Assembly: GCA_023091735.1 (NCBI GenBank)
Contig: JALKBU010001366.1
Coordinates: 1 to 12,043, forward strand
Direction of reading: 5' to 3'
Source: Trichomonas tenax
Taxonomy: Eukaryota; Parabasalia; Trichomonadida; Trichomonadidae
Length of the DNA stretch: 12,043 bases
Part shown: piece by piece, positions 1 through 6,369 of the stretch
Numbering within the stretch: the first letter of the stretch is position 1
Layout of the letters: the number at the start of each line of letters is the position of its first letter
Program-made: the position numbers and the translations under genes
Notes under the pieces: generated by a model
What the model was told of the DNA's origin: nothing
Seen by the model: the letters and a program-made list of their open reading frames with translations, nothing else
Database searches by the model: none

Positions 1-2
1 AT

Positions 3-458
3 AAATATGATGGAAAGATGTATATAACAACATGGAAAAGATTCCAAAAAGGAAATTTTGAACATAAACGACTAAAACTTTCTGACAATGAAATTAAAGT
101 AATAGATGAACCAAAAGAAGATGGAATTAATATTTACTGTTATAAAAAAGTAAATGGCAAAAGCGGAAAACGAATGAATAGAAAAGTTTTAAATCCTGAT
201 TACATAAAACATCAATTTATTAAAGAAGATTGTGAAGTATTAAATGCAGAAGACTATGGAAACACAAAAACAAAATTAAAATATAAATATATTGGAAATG
301 ATGAAAGATGTAAAGATAAAGATAAAATTTATTTAATTTCTTATAACAATTGGAAGACTTTAGGTATTAGAAAACATTTTAAAGAATATGGTAAATCAAC
401 TAAATTTTTCAAGGGAGAATATAAAGCTGAAATCATTGATGATGGTGATAGATTGTAA
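3..458 (+). CDS. Partial gene, degenerate zinc-ribbon-like repeat protein (cassette copy 1)
   Basis: The frame is open from the left edge to a TAA at 456-458. The ATG at 18 is internal, because the five codons before it align with the paralogue at 916-1687, so the true start lies outside the window. The visible 152 codons hold the end of one domain copy (aromatic TTWKRF segment) and a complete second copy: NPDYIK, then EDCEVLN, a YKYIGN strand, a lysine-rich loop, then NNWKTLGIRKHF. The layout (tyrosine-rich beta pair, G-turn, then W-x-x-F/L helix) resembles the GH-x-W zinc-ribbon repeats of phage and giant-virus nucleases, but the usual CPxC is not kept. About three quarters of residues match the second cassette copy over the shared 98 residues. 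It converges on the reverse gene at 507-743. A DNA-binding role is only a guess. Confidence 0.7.
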   Translation, partial: KYDGKMYITTWKRFQKGNFEHKRLKLSDNEIKVIDEPKEDGINIYCYKKVNGKSGKRMNRKVLNPDYIKHQFIKEDCEVLNAEDYGNTKTKLKYKYIGNDERCKDKDKIYLISYNNWKTLGIRKHFKEYGKSTKFFKGEYKAEIIDDGDRL

Positions 459-506
459 ACTTGGTAATATTGATGAAGACTGGAATAAAATTGACCCAGA
501 TACTCT

Positions 507-743
507 TTAGAGGTGACTATTTAGAACTCCAATGATTTGATTTATTCTATCTTCAATAATGTTTATTCTTTTTGTTAAATCTTCTATTTTCATTAATGTG
601 ATGACTCTTGAATGAGGAATAAATTTTAAACTTACTATACTTTTTATTTTTGTAATTTTGAAACCATAACCCTCTGGGTCTCGGACTTCGTCTCTAATTT
701 TAAACATTTTATTTAATTTGCATGTTGTGAGTTCATCAAGCAT
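507..743 (-). pseudogene. 5'-truncated coiled-coil protein gene (cassette copy 1)
   Basis: This 78-codon frame is the shortened paralogue of the 126-aa gene at 1737-2117. Both share a CKLNKMFKI segment, a GFKITKIK strand and a C-terminal heptad-like helix (MKIEDLTKRI, then EDRINQI). Homology continues a few codons upstream of this ATG to a TAG (minus strand, 765-767), which aligns with a glutamate codon of the longer copy. Beyond it nothing matches, so the acidic N-terminal half is missing and the ATG at 743 is probably only the first one left. Relative to the paralogue it carries a 27-bp in-frame insertion of two micro-hairpins (about 669-695), encoding roughly RDEVRDPEGY where the paralogue has one aspartate. 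Function unknown. The coiled coil suggests an oligomer. Confidence 0.65.
670..694. repeat. Double micro-hairpin inserted in a coding frame
   Basis: Two adjacent small palindromes are seen: ACCC-TCT-GGGT (670-680) and GGAC-TTC-GTCT (684-694, outer pair G-T). Both have a three-base loop closed by C-G. The paralogous gene at 1737-2117 has identical flanks (TTTTGAAR-CC before, AATTTTAAAC after) but lacks these bases. The net difference is 27 bp, so the frame is kept. This is the best evidence that the hairpins move or are gained as units. Confidence 0.65.
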
Positions 744-915
744 TTCTTTATTTTTATTATAGTACTAGTAGTATAGTAGGGGGGTTACTTGTCATTCTAA
801 ATATAGAGGATGTATTCCAAACACGATATATAAACAACAAATCCGAGCTACTAATTTTTTAAGTTAATTTTTAAAATAATTTAATTTTTTTATTTGGATA
901 AAAGAGACTACATAT

Positions 916-1687
916 ATGGCTATTATTTCGCCTGAGCTAATGAAGAAATGGGGAATCAAGCAATTAAATGAATACGATTTTTAAATTAAATCTAATCAAA
1001 ATGAATTAAAAAATGACAAAATTAATGCCTTAACACCTAAGAACCCTTCGGGTTCAGACTCTTCGAGTCATGAAAACACGGGCTCTTCGAGCCCTGCGGG
1101 ACAAAGTCCCACAAATACATCTGAGATTTCAACCCGCTCAGGTCACAGTTTAAATCCTGAATGGGTTAAAGAACAATTTAAAAATGAAGGTTGTGAATTA
1201 ATAACAGAATATAAAGGATGCGAAAGTGAACTAATTTATAGATATAAAGGACATGTGTTTTCAATTACATGGCATAGATGGAATAAAGGTGAAAGACCTC
1301 ATAAATGTGACGAAGATGAAATAAAAATTGTTGAAAATCCAAAAGAAAATGGTGTTTCCATTTATTGCATTCGTAAAGTTCCAACAAAAAAGTGGAAAAC
1401 GAATGAATAGAAGAATTTATAACCCAGAATATATTAAAATGATGTTCCAAAATGAAGATTGTGAAGTATTAAATGCTGATGAATACTTAAATGTTAAAAC
1501 TAAATTAAAATATAAATATATTGGAAATGATGAAAGATGTAAAAATAAAGATAAAATTTATAGTGTATGTTTTAATAACTGGAAGTCATTAGGTATTAGA
1601 AAACATTTTAAAGAATATGGTAAATCAACAAAATTTTTCAACGGTGAGCATCAACCTGAAATCGTTGACGAAGGTGATGGAATGTAA
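916..1687 (+). pseudogene. Broken zinc-ribbon-like repeat gene (cassette copy 2)
   Basis: This is the full-length relative of the partial gene at 3-458. From ATG 916 the frame runs 22 codons to a TAA at 982-984, then stays open in the same frame through a Ser/Gly/Pro-rich linker (about 1038-1135) built on four micro-hairpins. The first domain copy follows (NPEWVKEQF, GCELI, YRYKGHVF, WHRWNKG, PHKC). The frame is lost near the A-run at about 1386-1392: one frame ends at TAG 1408-1410 and the other carries KSGKRMN, the second domain copy and the C-terminus to TAA 1687. So there is one nonsense lesion and one frameshift in about 257 codons. Two internal repeats of a 55-65 residue domain are clear. 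The Ser-rich linker is absent from the visible part of copy 1. Function unknown; nucleic-acid binding is possible. Confidence 0.75.
1041..1110. repeat. Cluster of four GC-rich micro-hairpins
   Basis: Four palindromes stand almost side by side in AT-rich DNA: GAACCC-TTC-GGGTTC (1041-1055), GACTC-TTC-GAGTC (1057-1069), GGGCTC-TTC-GAGCCC (1080-1094) and GGGAC-AAA-GTCCC (1098-1110). A weaker CCC-TGC-GGG bridges the last two. All have a three-base loop closed by C-G. They lie in frame in the linker of the gene at 916-1687 and encode small residues (PSGS, DSSS, GSSSPAGQSP). Confidence 0.9.
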
Positions 1688-1736
1688 ACTCTGGTGCAAC
1701 CCATAAGGTAAATGTAAATCATTCTTTAAGCTGAAT

Positions 1737-2117
1737 TTAATATACTACAATGATTTGATTTATCCTATCCTCGATCACATTTATTCTTTTTGTTAAATCT
1801 TCAATCTTCATTAATGCTGTCACTCTTGACTGAGGAATAGATTTTAAACTCACTACACCCTTTATTTTTGTAATTTTGAAGCCGTCAATTTTAAACATTT
1901 TATTTAACTTGCAGGTAGTGTTTTCTTCGAATATATTCTTATTGCTAGCATAGTATTCATTAAAATCATCAATTGTTTCAAATATTGTTGACTCAGTAAC
2001 TGGTTTAATTACTTTAATTTTTGTTTCTTTTTGTTCTGGTTTAATTAAGTTTGTATCTTCTTCATCATGGTCAACTTGGTCTACATCTTTTTCAATTATT
2101 TTTAAAATTAGTTTCAT
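1737..2117 (-). CDS. Small coiled-coil protein (cassette copy 2)
   Basis: This 126-aa frame starts at the ATG at 2117 and looks intact. Residues 10-40 are acidic and lysine-rich (DVDQVDHDEEDTN), probably disordered. Residues 41-66 include FETIDDFNEYY. Residues 68-95 form a conserved core shared with the truncated copy at 507-743 (TTCKLNKMFKI, GFKITKIK). Residues 100-124 make a heptad-like helix (MKIEDLTKRI, EDRINQII), which suggests self-association. It converges on the gene ending at 1687 with a 50-base gap, as in cassette copy 1. It is divergent from the broken pVI-like gene at 2179, with about 60 bases between. I do not recognise the family. An accessory structural or regulatory protein of the element is possible. 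Confidence 0.6.
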   Translation of the reverse strand: MKLILKIIEKDVDQVDHDEEDTNLIKPEQKETKIKVIKPVTESTIFETIDDFNEYYASNKNIFEENTTCKLNKMFKIDGFKITKIKGVVSLKSIPQSRVTALMKIEDLTKRINVIEDRINQIIVVY

Positions 2118-2157
2118 TTCATACTAATAAAAATCTTAATATATCAGCATAAATTAA

Positions 2158-2170
2158 TTTTTTATTCATT
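2158..2170 (+). promoter_or_regulatory. T-run plus ATTC promoter-like motif
   Basis: TTTTTTATTCATT ends about 10 bases before the former start of the pVI-like gene (2179). Closely similar motifs stand at 3339 and 4335, before the starts at 3358 and 4353. The TCATT core fits the Trichomonas initiator pattern TCA-Y-W, which normally lies within some 20 bases of the start codon. A promoter role is inferred from position and recurrence only. Confidence 0.4.
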
Positions 2171-2178
2171 AATAAAAC

Positions 2179-2452
2179 AGGGCTGCTGGATTTTTAAGAA
2201 AATATGGAATGGTATCAAAAATGCTGCAAAATGGGTTCATAATAAAGTATTAAAACCTGTTGCTAAAGTAGTTGCACCAATAGCGAAAACGGTTGGAACT
2301 GCAATTGGTGGAATATTTGGAGCAAAAGCAGGGAATCTAATGATGGGAGCACAACATATTGGACATGGGATCCACAAAATGGTCTAAAGTATCATAAAAC
2401 TGGTTGCCCACCACAGTTTAAGAGTCAATACGATATAGATAATAATCTATAA
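2179..2452 (+). pseudogene. Broken small basic Gly/Ala-rich virion protein, pVI/pX-like
   Basis: From 2181 the frame encodes a basic amphipathic stretch (WNGIKNAAKWVHNKV), a proline-spaced hydrophobic segment (LKPVAKVVAPIAKTV) and a Gly/Ala-rich stretch (GTAIGGIFGAKAGN), then a TAA at 2385-2387. No in-frame ATG precedes it: the sequence is ACAGGGC where ATGGGC would fit, so the start codon seems lost by a single T deletion. Just before the TAA, the +2 frame becomes plausible (WDPQNGLKYH, TGCPPQF) and runs to a TAA at 2450-2452, only 28 bases before the ATPase start. That suggests a second, one-base lesion near 2361-2366. Basic amphipathic-helix plus glycine-zipper proteins beside the packaging ATPase are common in Polintons and adenoviruses as membrane-active or core virion proteins. 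The assignment is by composition and position only. Confidence 0.55.
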
Positions 2453-2480
2453 GGAAAAATATTATTTTTGCAAATATAAA

Positions 2481-3320
2481 ATGACTGAATGGTTTAAAAA
2501 CCCTGAGACACAAAGTGTCGAACTTCATGATGTCTATAATGAATACATTGATGATATGATCAAAGAAGAACTAAATAAAAATAAAAGTTCCTTATCTAAA
2601 GAAGTTTTGAGCAAAATACCATATTCAAATGTATATTATAACTCCATCACTGCAGCAACAGACAAACAATTTAAGGGGAAAACTTTATCTATCATTAAAG
2701 AGATCATTATCATCTCTAACACATCCCCAAATTCTCATGTGTTAATATATATAAATAGAAATGGTAGTGAATGTGATGACACTTTTGAATCATTAAAACA
2801 CCTCATTCATATTCCAATCATATATTTATCACATGATGAAGCAGAAGATTATTTAAAGAGATTAATAATGCATAAAGAATTATATAATACAATTAAGAAA
2901 TATAATTTAGAAGATAAAATAGTTGATGAACAAAGAGATGATTTGTTTAAAACATTATTTATTAGTGATTTCAGTCGTGAATTCTTACACACTTTAGTCT
3001 TTCTTGATAATGCTGTTAAATCAAAATTAATCAGTAATGAAAAATCATATTTTAATCAACTCCTAACACAATGCCGTCATATTCAATGTTCAATCTTTAT
3101 GGCTGTTCAATATTTTAAAGCTCTCTCAACAAATATTAAATCAAATATTTCAACATTATTTATATTCTCGGGTTTTAGTCGTCAGCAATTAAATGTTATG
3201 TTGTATCAAGTGAATTTACCGATGTCGATTAATGAGCTTTATTATAAATATCAACATTTAAGCGAACATGGAAAATTAATAGTTGACACTGTTAAAGGTA
3301 ATGTGACTTTTTTTGATTAA
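2481..3320 (+). CDS. A32-like (FtsK/HerA superfamily) DNA-packaging ATPase
   Basis: This 279-aa frame is intact, of usual size for Polinton ATPases, and would pump the element's DNA into a capsid. The P-loop region is residues 55-72: DKQFKGKT at 61-68 keeps GKT but has Asp in place of the first Walker A glycine. Walker B is the hydrophobic strand ending in LVFLDN (172-177), with Asn where many relatives have Asp or Glu. QCRH (197-200) followed by a CSIFMAVQ strand with Gln210 matches the sensor region of A32-type ATPases (classically CRH, then hhhhxQ). A further strand TLFIFSGFSRQQ (225-236) follows. The N-terminal 50 residues are charged and contain a micro-hairpin. ATG 2481 is the only sensible start. 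The combination of CRH, sensor Gln and Walker B makes the call good despite the altered P-loop; activity is uncertain. Confidence 0.8.
   Translation: MTEWFKNPETQSVELHDVYNEYIDDMIKEELNKNKSSLSKEVLSKIPYSNVYYNSITAATDKQFKGKTLSIIKEIIIISNTSPNSHVLIYINRNGSECDDTFESLKHLIHIPIIYLSHDEAEDYLKRLIMHKELYNTIKKYNLEDKIVDEQRDDLFKTLFISDFSREFLHTLVFLDNAVKSKLISNEKSYFNQLLTQCRHIQCSIFMAVQYFKALSTNIKSNISTLFIFSGFSRQQLNVMLYQVNLPMSINELYYKYQHLSEHGKLIVDTVKGNVTFFD
2507..2519. repeat. Micro-hairpin in the ATPase N-terminal codons
   Basis: GACAC-AAA-GTGTC, a perfect 5-bp stem with an AAA loop closed by C-G, encodes part of ETQSV at residues 9-13 of the ATPase. It has the same loop and closing pair as 1098-1110 and lies in a non-conserved N-terminal extension. 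Confidence 0.75.
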
Positions 3321-3338
3321 AAAATGATATTAATTTAA

Positions 3339-3350
3339 TTTTTTATTCTA
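3339..3350 (+). promoter_or_regulatory. T-run plus ATTC promoter-like motif
   Basis: TTTTTTATTCTA lies with its C ten bases before the ATG at 3358, matching the motifs at 2158 and 4335 in sequence and spacing. It occupies most of the 37-base spacer after the ATPase stop. The inferred role is transcription start for the 318-aa gene. Confidence 0.4.
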
Positions 3351-3357
3351 ATTAAAC

Positions 3358-4314
3358 ATGGCAGAAATTGGAAACTTATTACAAACACAACTTAGACCTG
3401 GAACATACACTAAAGGAGCAAAAGCAGGTCAGAATTATCCTCGTCAAATAACAGTTCCTGATGGAATGAAGGAATTAGTTCACATTGTCGCGGAATTGCA
3501 GAAAGATATTAAGCAAATGAAAAATGTGTTAACTTTACCCGAGGCAGAAGCATATGCAAAATGGATGGGCACAAATTGGGAAGCTCATGAAGCTGATATT
3601 ACAGGTCCAGACAATAAACCAGATGGTGTTCCAGAAGTTTTTATTACAGACGCGAAAGGAAATATTAAAGTTATTAATGGGTACAAACTAAAAGCTAGTG
3701 ATTATGGAAAAAGAAAAGCATATAATACAACATATCCAATGGAATTTGATAAAAATGGAAAACTAATTAAACAATATATTGGTGAGGGTGAAAATGGCAC
3801 AATAAATTCATATAGACATGAACCATATTCAAGATTTGTTGAAGAAATGAATTCAATTATTCCAGGTCAAGATGGTTTTCCTACATATCAGCATAATTTG
3901 GAGGGTCAGTTTGCAAGATTACAAAAGCCAATAACTCCCAAGAAATATTTCAAAGTCGCAATAATTGATCAATTCACAGATGGAATTAAAGCTCAATTTA
4001 AACAGCAAGGCATCCCTGCAATTGGAATAGCGAGACGAATTAGTGATTTAATTAATGTTGCATTCACAAACTTCATTAAGAGGCGTGTATATACTGAAAA
4101 ATATAACTTGAATTATGATCAGGTTGCTGACAAAGACAAGAGAAAGATTGAAAAATCAGACGAGTTTAAGGATTCTTGCTATCAATTGATATCTCATATA
4201 TTGAATAATGAAGATGAGTTTGATCGTGTAAGAAGATTTATTTTAAATGATGCTCAAGCCCAACCACCAATTCCTCAAAATGTTCCACCAGAGGTTATGA
4301 TAGACTATAACTAA
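3358..4314 (+). CDS. Conserved-looking 318-aa protein, probable virion or assembly factor
   Basis: This intact frame has its ATG right after the T-run motif. No enzyme motif is visible. Residues 10-32 are a basic Gly/Lys-rich segment ([18 protein letters not shown]). Residues 35-60 form a probable short coiled coil ([19 protein letters not shown]). Residues 68-190 are mixed, with a DYGKRKAY region near 115-122 and a SRFVEEMN segment. Residues 195-295 are helical and basic ([27 protein letters not shown]). The last 20 residues are proline-rich ([10 protein letters not shown]). It is too short and too helical for a double-jelly-roll major capsid protein. Its place after the pVI-like and ATPase genes suggests morphogenesis, but I cannot name the family. 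Confidence 0.65.
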   Translation: MAEIGNLLQTQLRPGTYTKGAKAGQNYPRQITVPDGMKELVHIVAELQKDIKQMKNVLTLPEAEAYAKWMGTNWEAHEADITGPDNKPDGVPEVFITDAKGNIKVINGYKLKASDYGKRKAYNTTYPMEFDKNGKLIKQYIGEGENGTINSYRHEPYSRFVEEMNSIIPGQDGFPTYQHNLEGQFARLQKPITPKKYFKVAIIDQFTDGIKAQFKQQGIPAIGIARRISDLINVAFTNFIKRRVYTEKYNLNYDQVADKDKRKIEKSDEFKDSCYQLISHILNNEDEFDRVRRFILNDAQAQPPIPQNVPPEVMIDYN

Positions 4315-4334
4315 ATTTTTAATAATATTTTTAT

Positions 4335-4347
4335 TTTTTTATTCATA
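4335..4347 (+). promoter_or_regulatory. T-run plus ATTC promoter-like motif
   Basis: TTTTTTATTCATA precedes the ATG at 4353, with the C nine bases upstream. TCATA fits the Trichomonas initiator consensus. A related form (TTTTTATTATATCATA, 6353-6368) stands right before the ATG at 6370. The promoter role is inferred. Confidence 0.45.
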
Positions 4348-4352
4348 TGTAA

Positions 4353-4691
4353 ATGAGACGAAGATTTACATCACAAAGGAATACAAATGCTAAAGCTGAA
4401 ATAACAGTTGGATATAATGTCAACGATGATAAAAGTAAAGTAATTCAGAATGTAAAAGTTAATGTTTCCCCTGAATTTAGAAAACTGGAGAGGTCATATC
4501 TTTCCGAGCCACAGAGTGGCTTAACTCAACCAAATTTAAAGAACTCTGAAGGTCCAAAGGATGAAGAAAGTGAGGGTGTTGTATTAGCCGAGCCAGTGAC
4601 TGTTCATTACGGTCCAAAAGATCTAAGCTCCCAGGGAGTGTATTCACCACCAAATGATGGAGGATTTAGCAACCCGTACGTTACATCATGA
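4353..4691 (+). CDS. 112-aa low-complexity protein, probably disordered
   Basis: This intact frame encodes a basic N-terminus (MRRRFTSQRN), one likely beta pair (AEITVGYNV, IQNVKVNVSP, residues 15-41), and then a Ser/Pro/Gly/Glu-rich tail with a repeated GPKD tetrapeptide (67-70 and 88-91). There are no cysteines and no hydrophobic core beyond residue 45, so the second half is probably unfolded. Two micro-hairpins (4507-4521 and 4627-4639) fall in that tail. It shares the direction and promoter-like motif of the 318-aa gene upstream (38-base spacer). No family is recognised. A small structural or scaffold protein is a guess from context. Confidence 0.5.
   Translation: MRRRFTSQRNTNAKAEITVGYNVNDDKSKVIQNVKVNVSPEFRKLERSYLSEPQSGLTQPNLKNSEGPKDEESEGVVLAEPVTVHYGPKDLSSQGVYSPPNDGGFSNPYVTS
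4507..4521. repeat. Micro-hairpin in the 112-aa gene
   Basis: AGCCAC-AGA-GTGGCT is a perfect 6-bp stem with a three-base loop closed by C-G. It encodes EPQSGL in the low-complexity tail. Confidence 0.75.
4627..4639. repeat. Second micro-hairpin in the 112-aa gene
   Basis: GCTCC-CAG-GGAGT has a 5-bp stem with an outer G-T pair and a C-G closed loop. It lies in the codons for SSQGV. Confidence 0.55.
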
Positions 4692-4703
4692 GATACAGAA
4701 TTA

Positions 4704-5028
4704 ATGAAAATATACAGGGATATCATCATTGATAATTATGAATCTGTTATCAATTTAATTGATGATTCCGGTTTAATAATTCTTCCATATGAAGATTTAA
4801 TATATATCATAGCTATGTTATGTGAAGTTCCAGATTCTGATGTTAAAATTCAATATTTCATGCTGCATAGTAGTTGCTAAACTTTCACCGATTAAAGAGA
4901 TTAACACAATAAAGGTTACAAAGAATGGAGTCACAAATGATTTAAATTTATCATACAATGAAATATACAATAAAATAGTTGATGAATATAAAATCTCTCT
5001 TGATCGTTTCTTTGTAAAAATAATTTAA
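4704..5028 (+). pseudogene. Small frameshifted gene of unknown function
   Basis: From ATG 4704 the frame encodes 58 residues (MKIYRDIIIDNYE, then a hydrophobic YEDLIYIIAMLCEVP) and stops at TAA 4878-4880. The +1 frame is open over the same bases and continues with a good protein sequence (IVVAKLSPIKEINTIKVTKN, then NEIYNKIVDEYK) to TAA 5026-5028. The switch must lie at about 4850-4877. Together they would give about 108 residues, with a helical first half and a beta-rich second half. The gene follows the 112-aa gene by 12 bases and converges on the reverse gene ending at 5033, four bases away. The family is not recognised. It is broken unless a ribosomal frameshift is used, for which I see no classic slippery heptamer. 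Confidence 0.6.
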
Positions 5029-5032
5029 GTTC

Positions 5033-5509
5033 CTACGGTTCATATTCTAACATTAGCATAACAAAAGTACAGAGTTTAGGAAATGATTTGACATCAATTG
5101 ATTTCTCACCCGTTTTAATTCTTTGATGTATTATTTTTTGTTTCCCATCGGAGTCAGTTATTTTTACATCTTTTTCGATTACATCTTCTATTTCTGTATA
5201 ATTACATTTTGACCCGTCTGGATACTTAAAGCAGAAATCTAGAAATTCACTATCATCAATTTGTTCATATTTTATTCTATCAATATCAGTACGTGATCCT
5301 GTAGAGAAACGTATTAAGTGGTCACAATAAGGGTCTTTCTGAACTAAATTTGAATGTAAAGATAATAAAAATGGTCTATATCCCTCGCTATATTGTTCAG
5401 AAGTTTGAAAGTCGATAACATAAATATATTTTTTATTTTTGGAATCAATGAAATCTTGAGGTAATCTCACACGGGTTTTATTTTGTACAGGAAAATATCG
5501 TTTAACCAT
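5033..5509 (-). CDS. 158-aa protein of unknown function, possibly virion-associated
   Basis: This intact reverse frame starts at ATG 5509. The composition suggests a beta-rich globular domain: RVRLPQDFI (13-21), YIYVIDF (28-34), YRPFLLSLHSNLV (44-56), HLIRFSTGSR (64-73). A charged middle (DVIEKDVKITDSDGKQK) follows, and the C-terminal strand is CTFVMLMLEYEP. Four cysteines are spread without a CxxC pair. There is no signal peptide or membrane helix. It is the only reverse gene between 2481 and 7596. It converges on the small gene ending at 5028 and diverges from the gene at 5529 across a 19-base palindromic spacer, so the two may share a promoter. No family is recognised. A capsid-accessory role is a guess from context. 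Confidence 0.55.
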   Translation of the reverse strand: MVKRYFPVQNKTRVRLPQDFIDSKNKKYIYVIDFQTSEQYSEGYRPFLLSLHSNLVQKDPYCDHLIRFSTGSRTDIDRIKYEQIDDSEFLDFCFKYPDGSKCNYTEIEDVIEKDVKITDSDGKQKIIHQRIKTGEKSIDVKSFPKLCTFVMLMLEYEP

Positions 5510-5529
5510 ATTTTTAATTAAATTAAAAA
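5510..5529. promoter_or_regulatory. Palindromic AT spacer between divergent start codons
   Basis: The two divergent ATGs (minus 5509, plus 5529) are separated by 19 bases. Bases 5511-5529 form a perfect odd palindrome, TTTTTAATT-A-AATTAAAAA. Each gene therefore sees the same immediate upstream sequence, which would suit a minimal bidirectional promoter. AT-rich palindromes of this size also arise by chance in such DNA. Confidence 0.4.
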
Positions 5530-6345
5530 TGTCAATTATTTATATAATTTCAAATAATGTTTGTAAATTAAATTTAAACGTTACTGGTATCTTTAATGTT
5601 TCTCTAATCTCTGTTTCAGGTAAATTTAACCCAATTATTTTAAATGTTGATGACTTCATCACATTCTTAGTTGATGGTGAACCCTATGATGTATATAAAT
5701 AATATCATCAGTAAAGGAGATATAACAACACATTTAGAATATTTAAATTCTGTTTTCACTAGTTGGTATGCTGACAAATTCAGTAAAAGCCCATCAAGTC
5801 AATTTGAATTAGATAAATTAAATGGTATAATTCATTTTCCATTAATAATTAAATATTGTACTGAAAGATTAAAAAATTTATTGGGTATCATTGATATGTC
5901 AGAACCATTAGAAAACGGTCAATTAAATTATAACAACAATGGTCCAAGTTTCTTTATGATTAAATGTGATAAACTAAATTCACCAATGAGATTCTCTCAC
6001 CAAACGGGCAACAAAAACATTTACCCAGCAATTACAAATGTTGTTAGCTTAGAACTAAATATTTTTTCGTTATCATATCCGTTTCAAGTTCAAGGGAATT
6101 CATTTATTTTATCATCAAAAGATTTAGTCGGTTTAAAGTTTTGTATTACTGATATTAATGGTGAAGATGTGGAATTTATGAATGAAATATTATGGACGTT
6201 TCAAATAGAAAAAATAGCAAATGAAATAATGAATGATATATTTATAAGTTCCAAGCGGCTCTTAGAGCCTGGACCATCGGTCTTACCGTATAGCGGCGAG
6301 GTGCAAAGCGCCGAACAAATACAAGATGAGACAACAACTCAGTAA
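5529..6345 (+). pseudogene. Frameshifted gene, possible minor capsid-type protein
   Basis: ATG 5529 opens a frame with a beta-rich start (IYIISNNVCKL, GIFNVSLISVSGKF, ILNVDDFITFLVDGEPYD) that stops at TAA 5700-5702. The adjoining frame continues at once with INNIISKGDI and runs 215 codons to TAA 6345. The switch is at the GTATATAA tract (5691-5698), where loss of one TA unit would explain it. The second part has a conserved-looking core (PSFFMIKCDKLNSPMRF, SLSYPFQV) and a C-terminal strand pattern LKFCITDINGEDVEFM, resembling the last strands of Polinton and virophage minor-capsid proteins (hhhhhhhDxxGxxhxF). The last 35 codons form a linker packed with three micro-hairpins. The capsid call is tentative and rests on strand pattern and context. 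Confidence 0.55.
6257..6312. repeat. Cluster of three micro-hairpins in a C-terminal tail
   Basis: GGCTC-TTA-GAGCC (6257-6269), GGACC-ATC-GGTCT (6271-6283, outer G-T pair) and GGTGC-AAA-GCGCC (6300-6312, one G-T pair) all have three-base loops closed by C-G. Alternatives overlap them (CGGT-CTT-ACCG at 6278-6288; CGGCG with CGCCG at 6294-6313). They account for nearly all the GC-rich sequence here and encode the tail LLEPGPSVLPYSGEVQSAEQ. Confidence 0.8.
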
Positions 6346-6369
6346 ATAATTATTTTTATTATATCATAA

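Larger units (their letters stand above)
1..2117. repeat. Imperfect tandem duplication of a two-gene cassette
   Basis: Unit 1 (left edge to about 765) and unit 2 (916-2117) each hold a forward zinc-ribbon-like gene and a reverse coiled-coil gene with nearly the same convergent spacing (48 and 49 bases between genes). Matching landmarks are offset by 1229 bases in the forward gene (ATGAAAGATG at 301 and 1530) and 1218 bases in the reverse gene (AATGATTTGA at 531 and 1749). The stretch 360-410 is almost identical to 1589-1639. The two forward genes and two reverse genes differ enough to be an old or rapidly diverging duplication. Confidence 0.8.

Noticed and set aside
1041..1110. CRISPR array or bacterial attenuator/terminator
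   Set aside because: The stems differ in sequence, there are no equal-length spacers or T-tract, and the cluster is inside an open frame in a eukaryotic-type element.
1265..1450. Reverse 61-codon frame in the cassette gene
   Set aside because: Antisense to the first zinc-ribbon-like domain, which is confirmed by its internal repeat and paralogue.
2478..3320. Whole window as a tailed-phage or bacterial prophage because of collar and collagen domains
   Set aside because: No Shine-Dalgarno sequences precede the starts, the ATPase is A32-like rather than a terminase, there are no portal or tail-tape genes, and spacers fit a Maverick-like element. Not fully excluded without a search.
4688..4732. 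Short 14-codon frame starting ATGA at the stop of the 112-aa gene
   Set aside because: Too short and in a different frame from the better 4704 start; probably chance.
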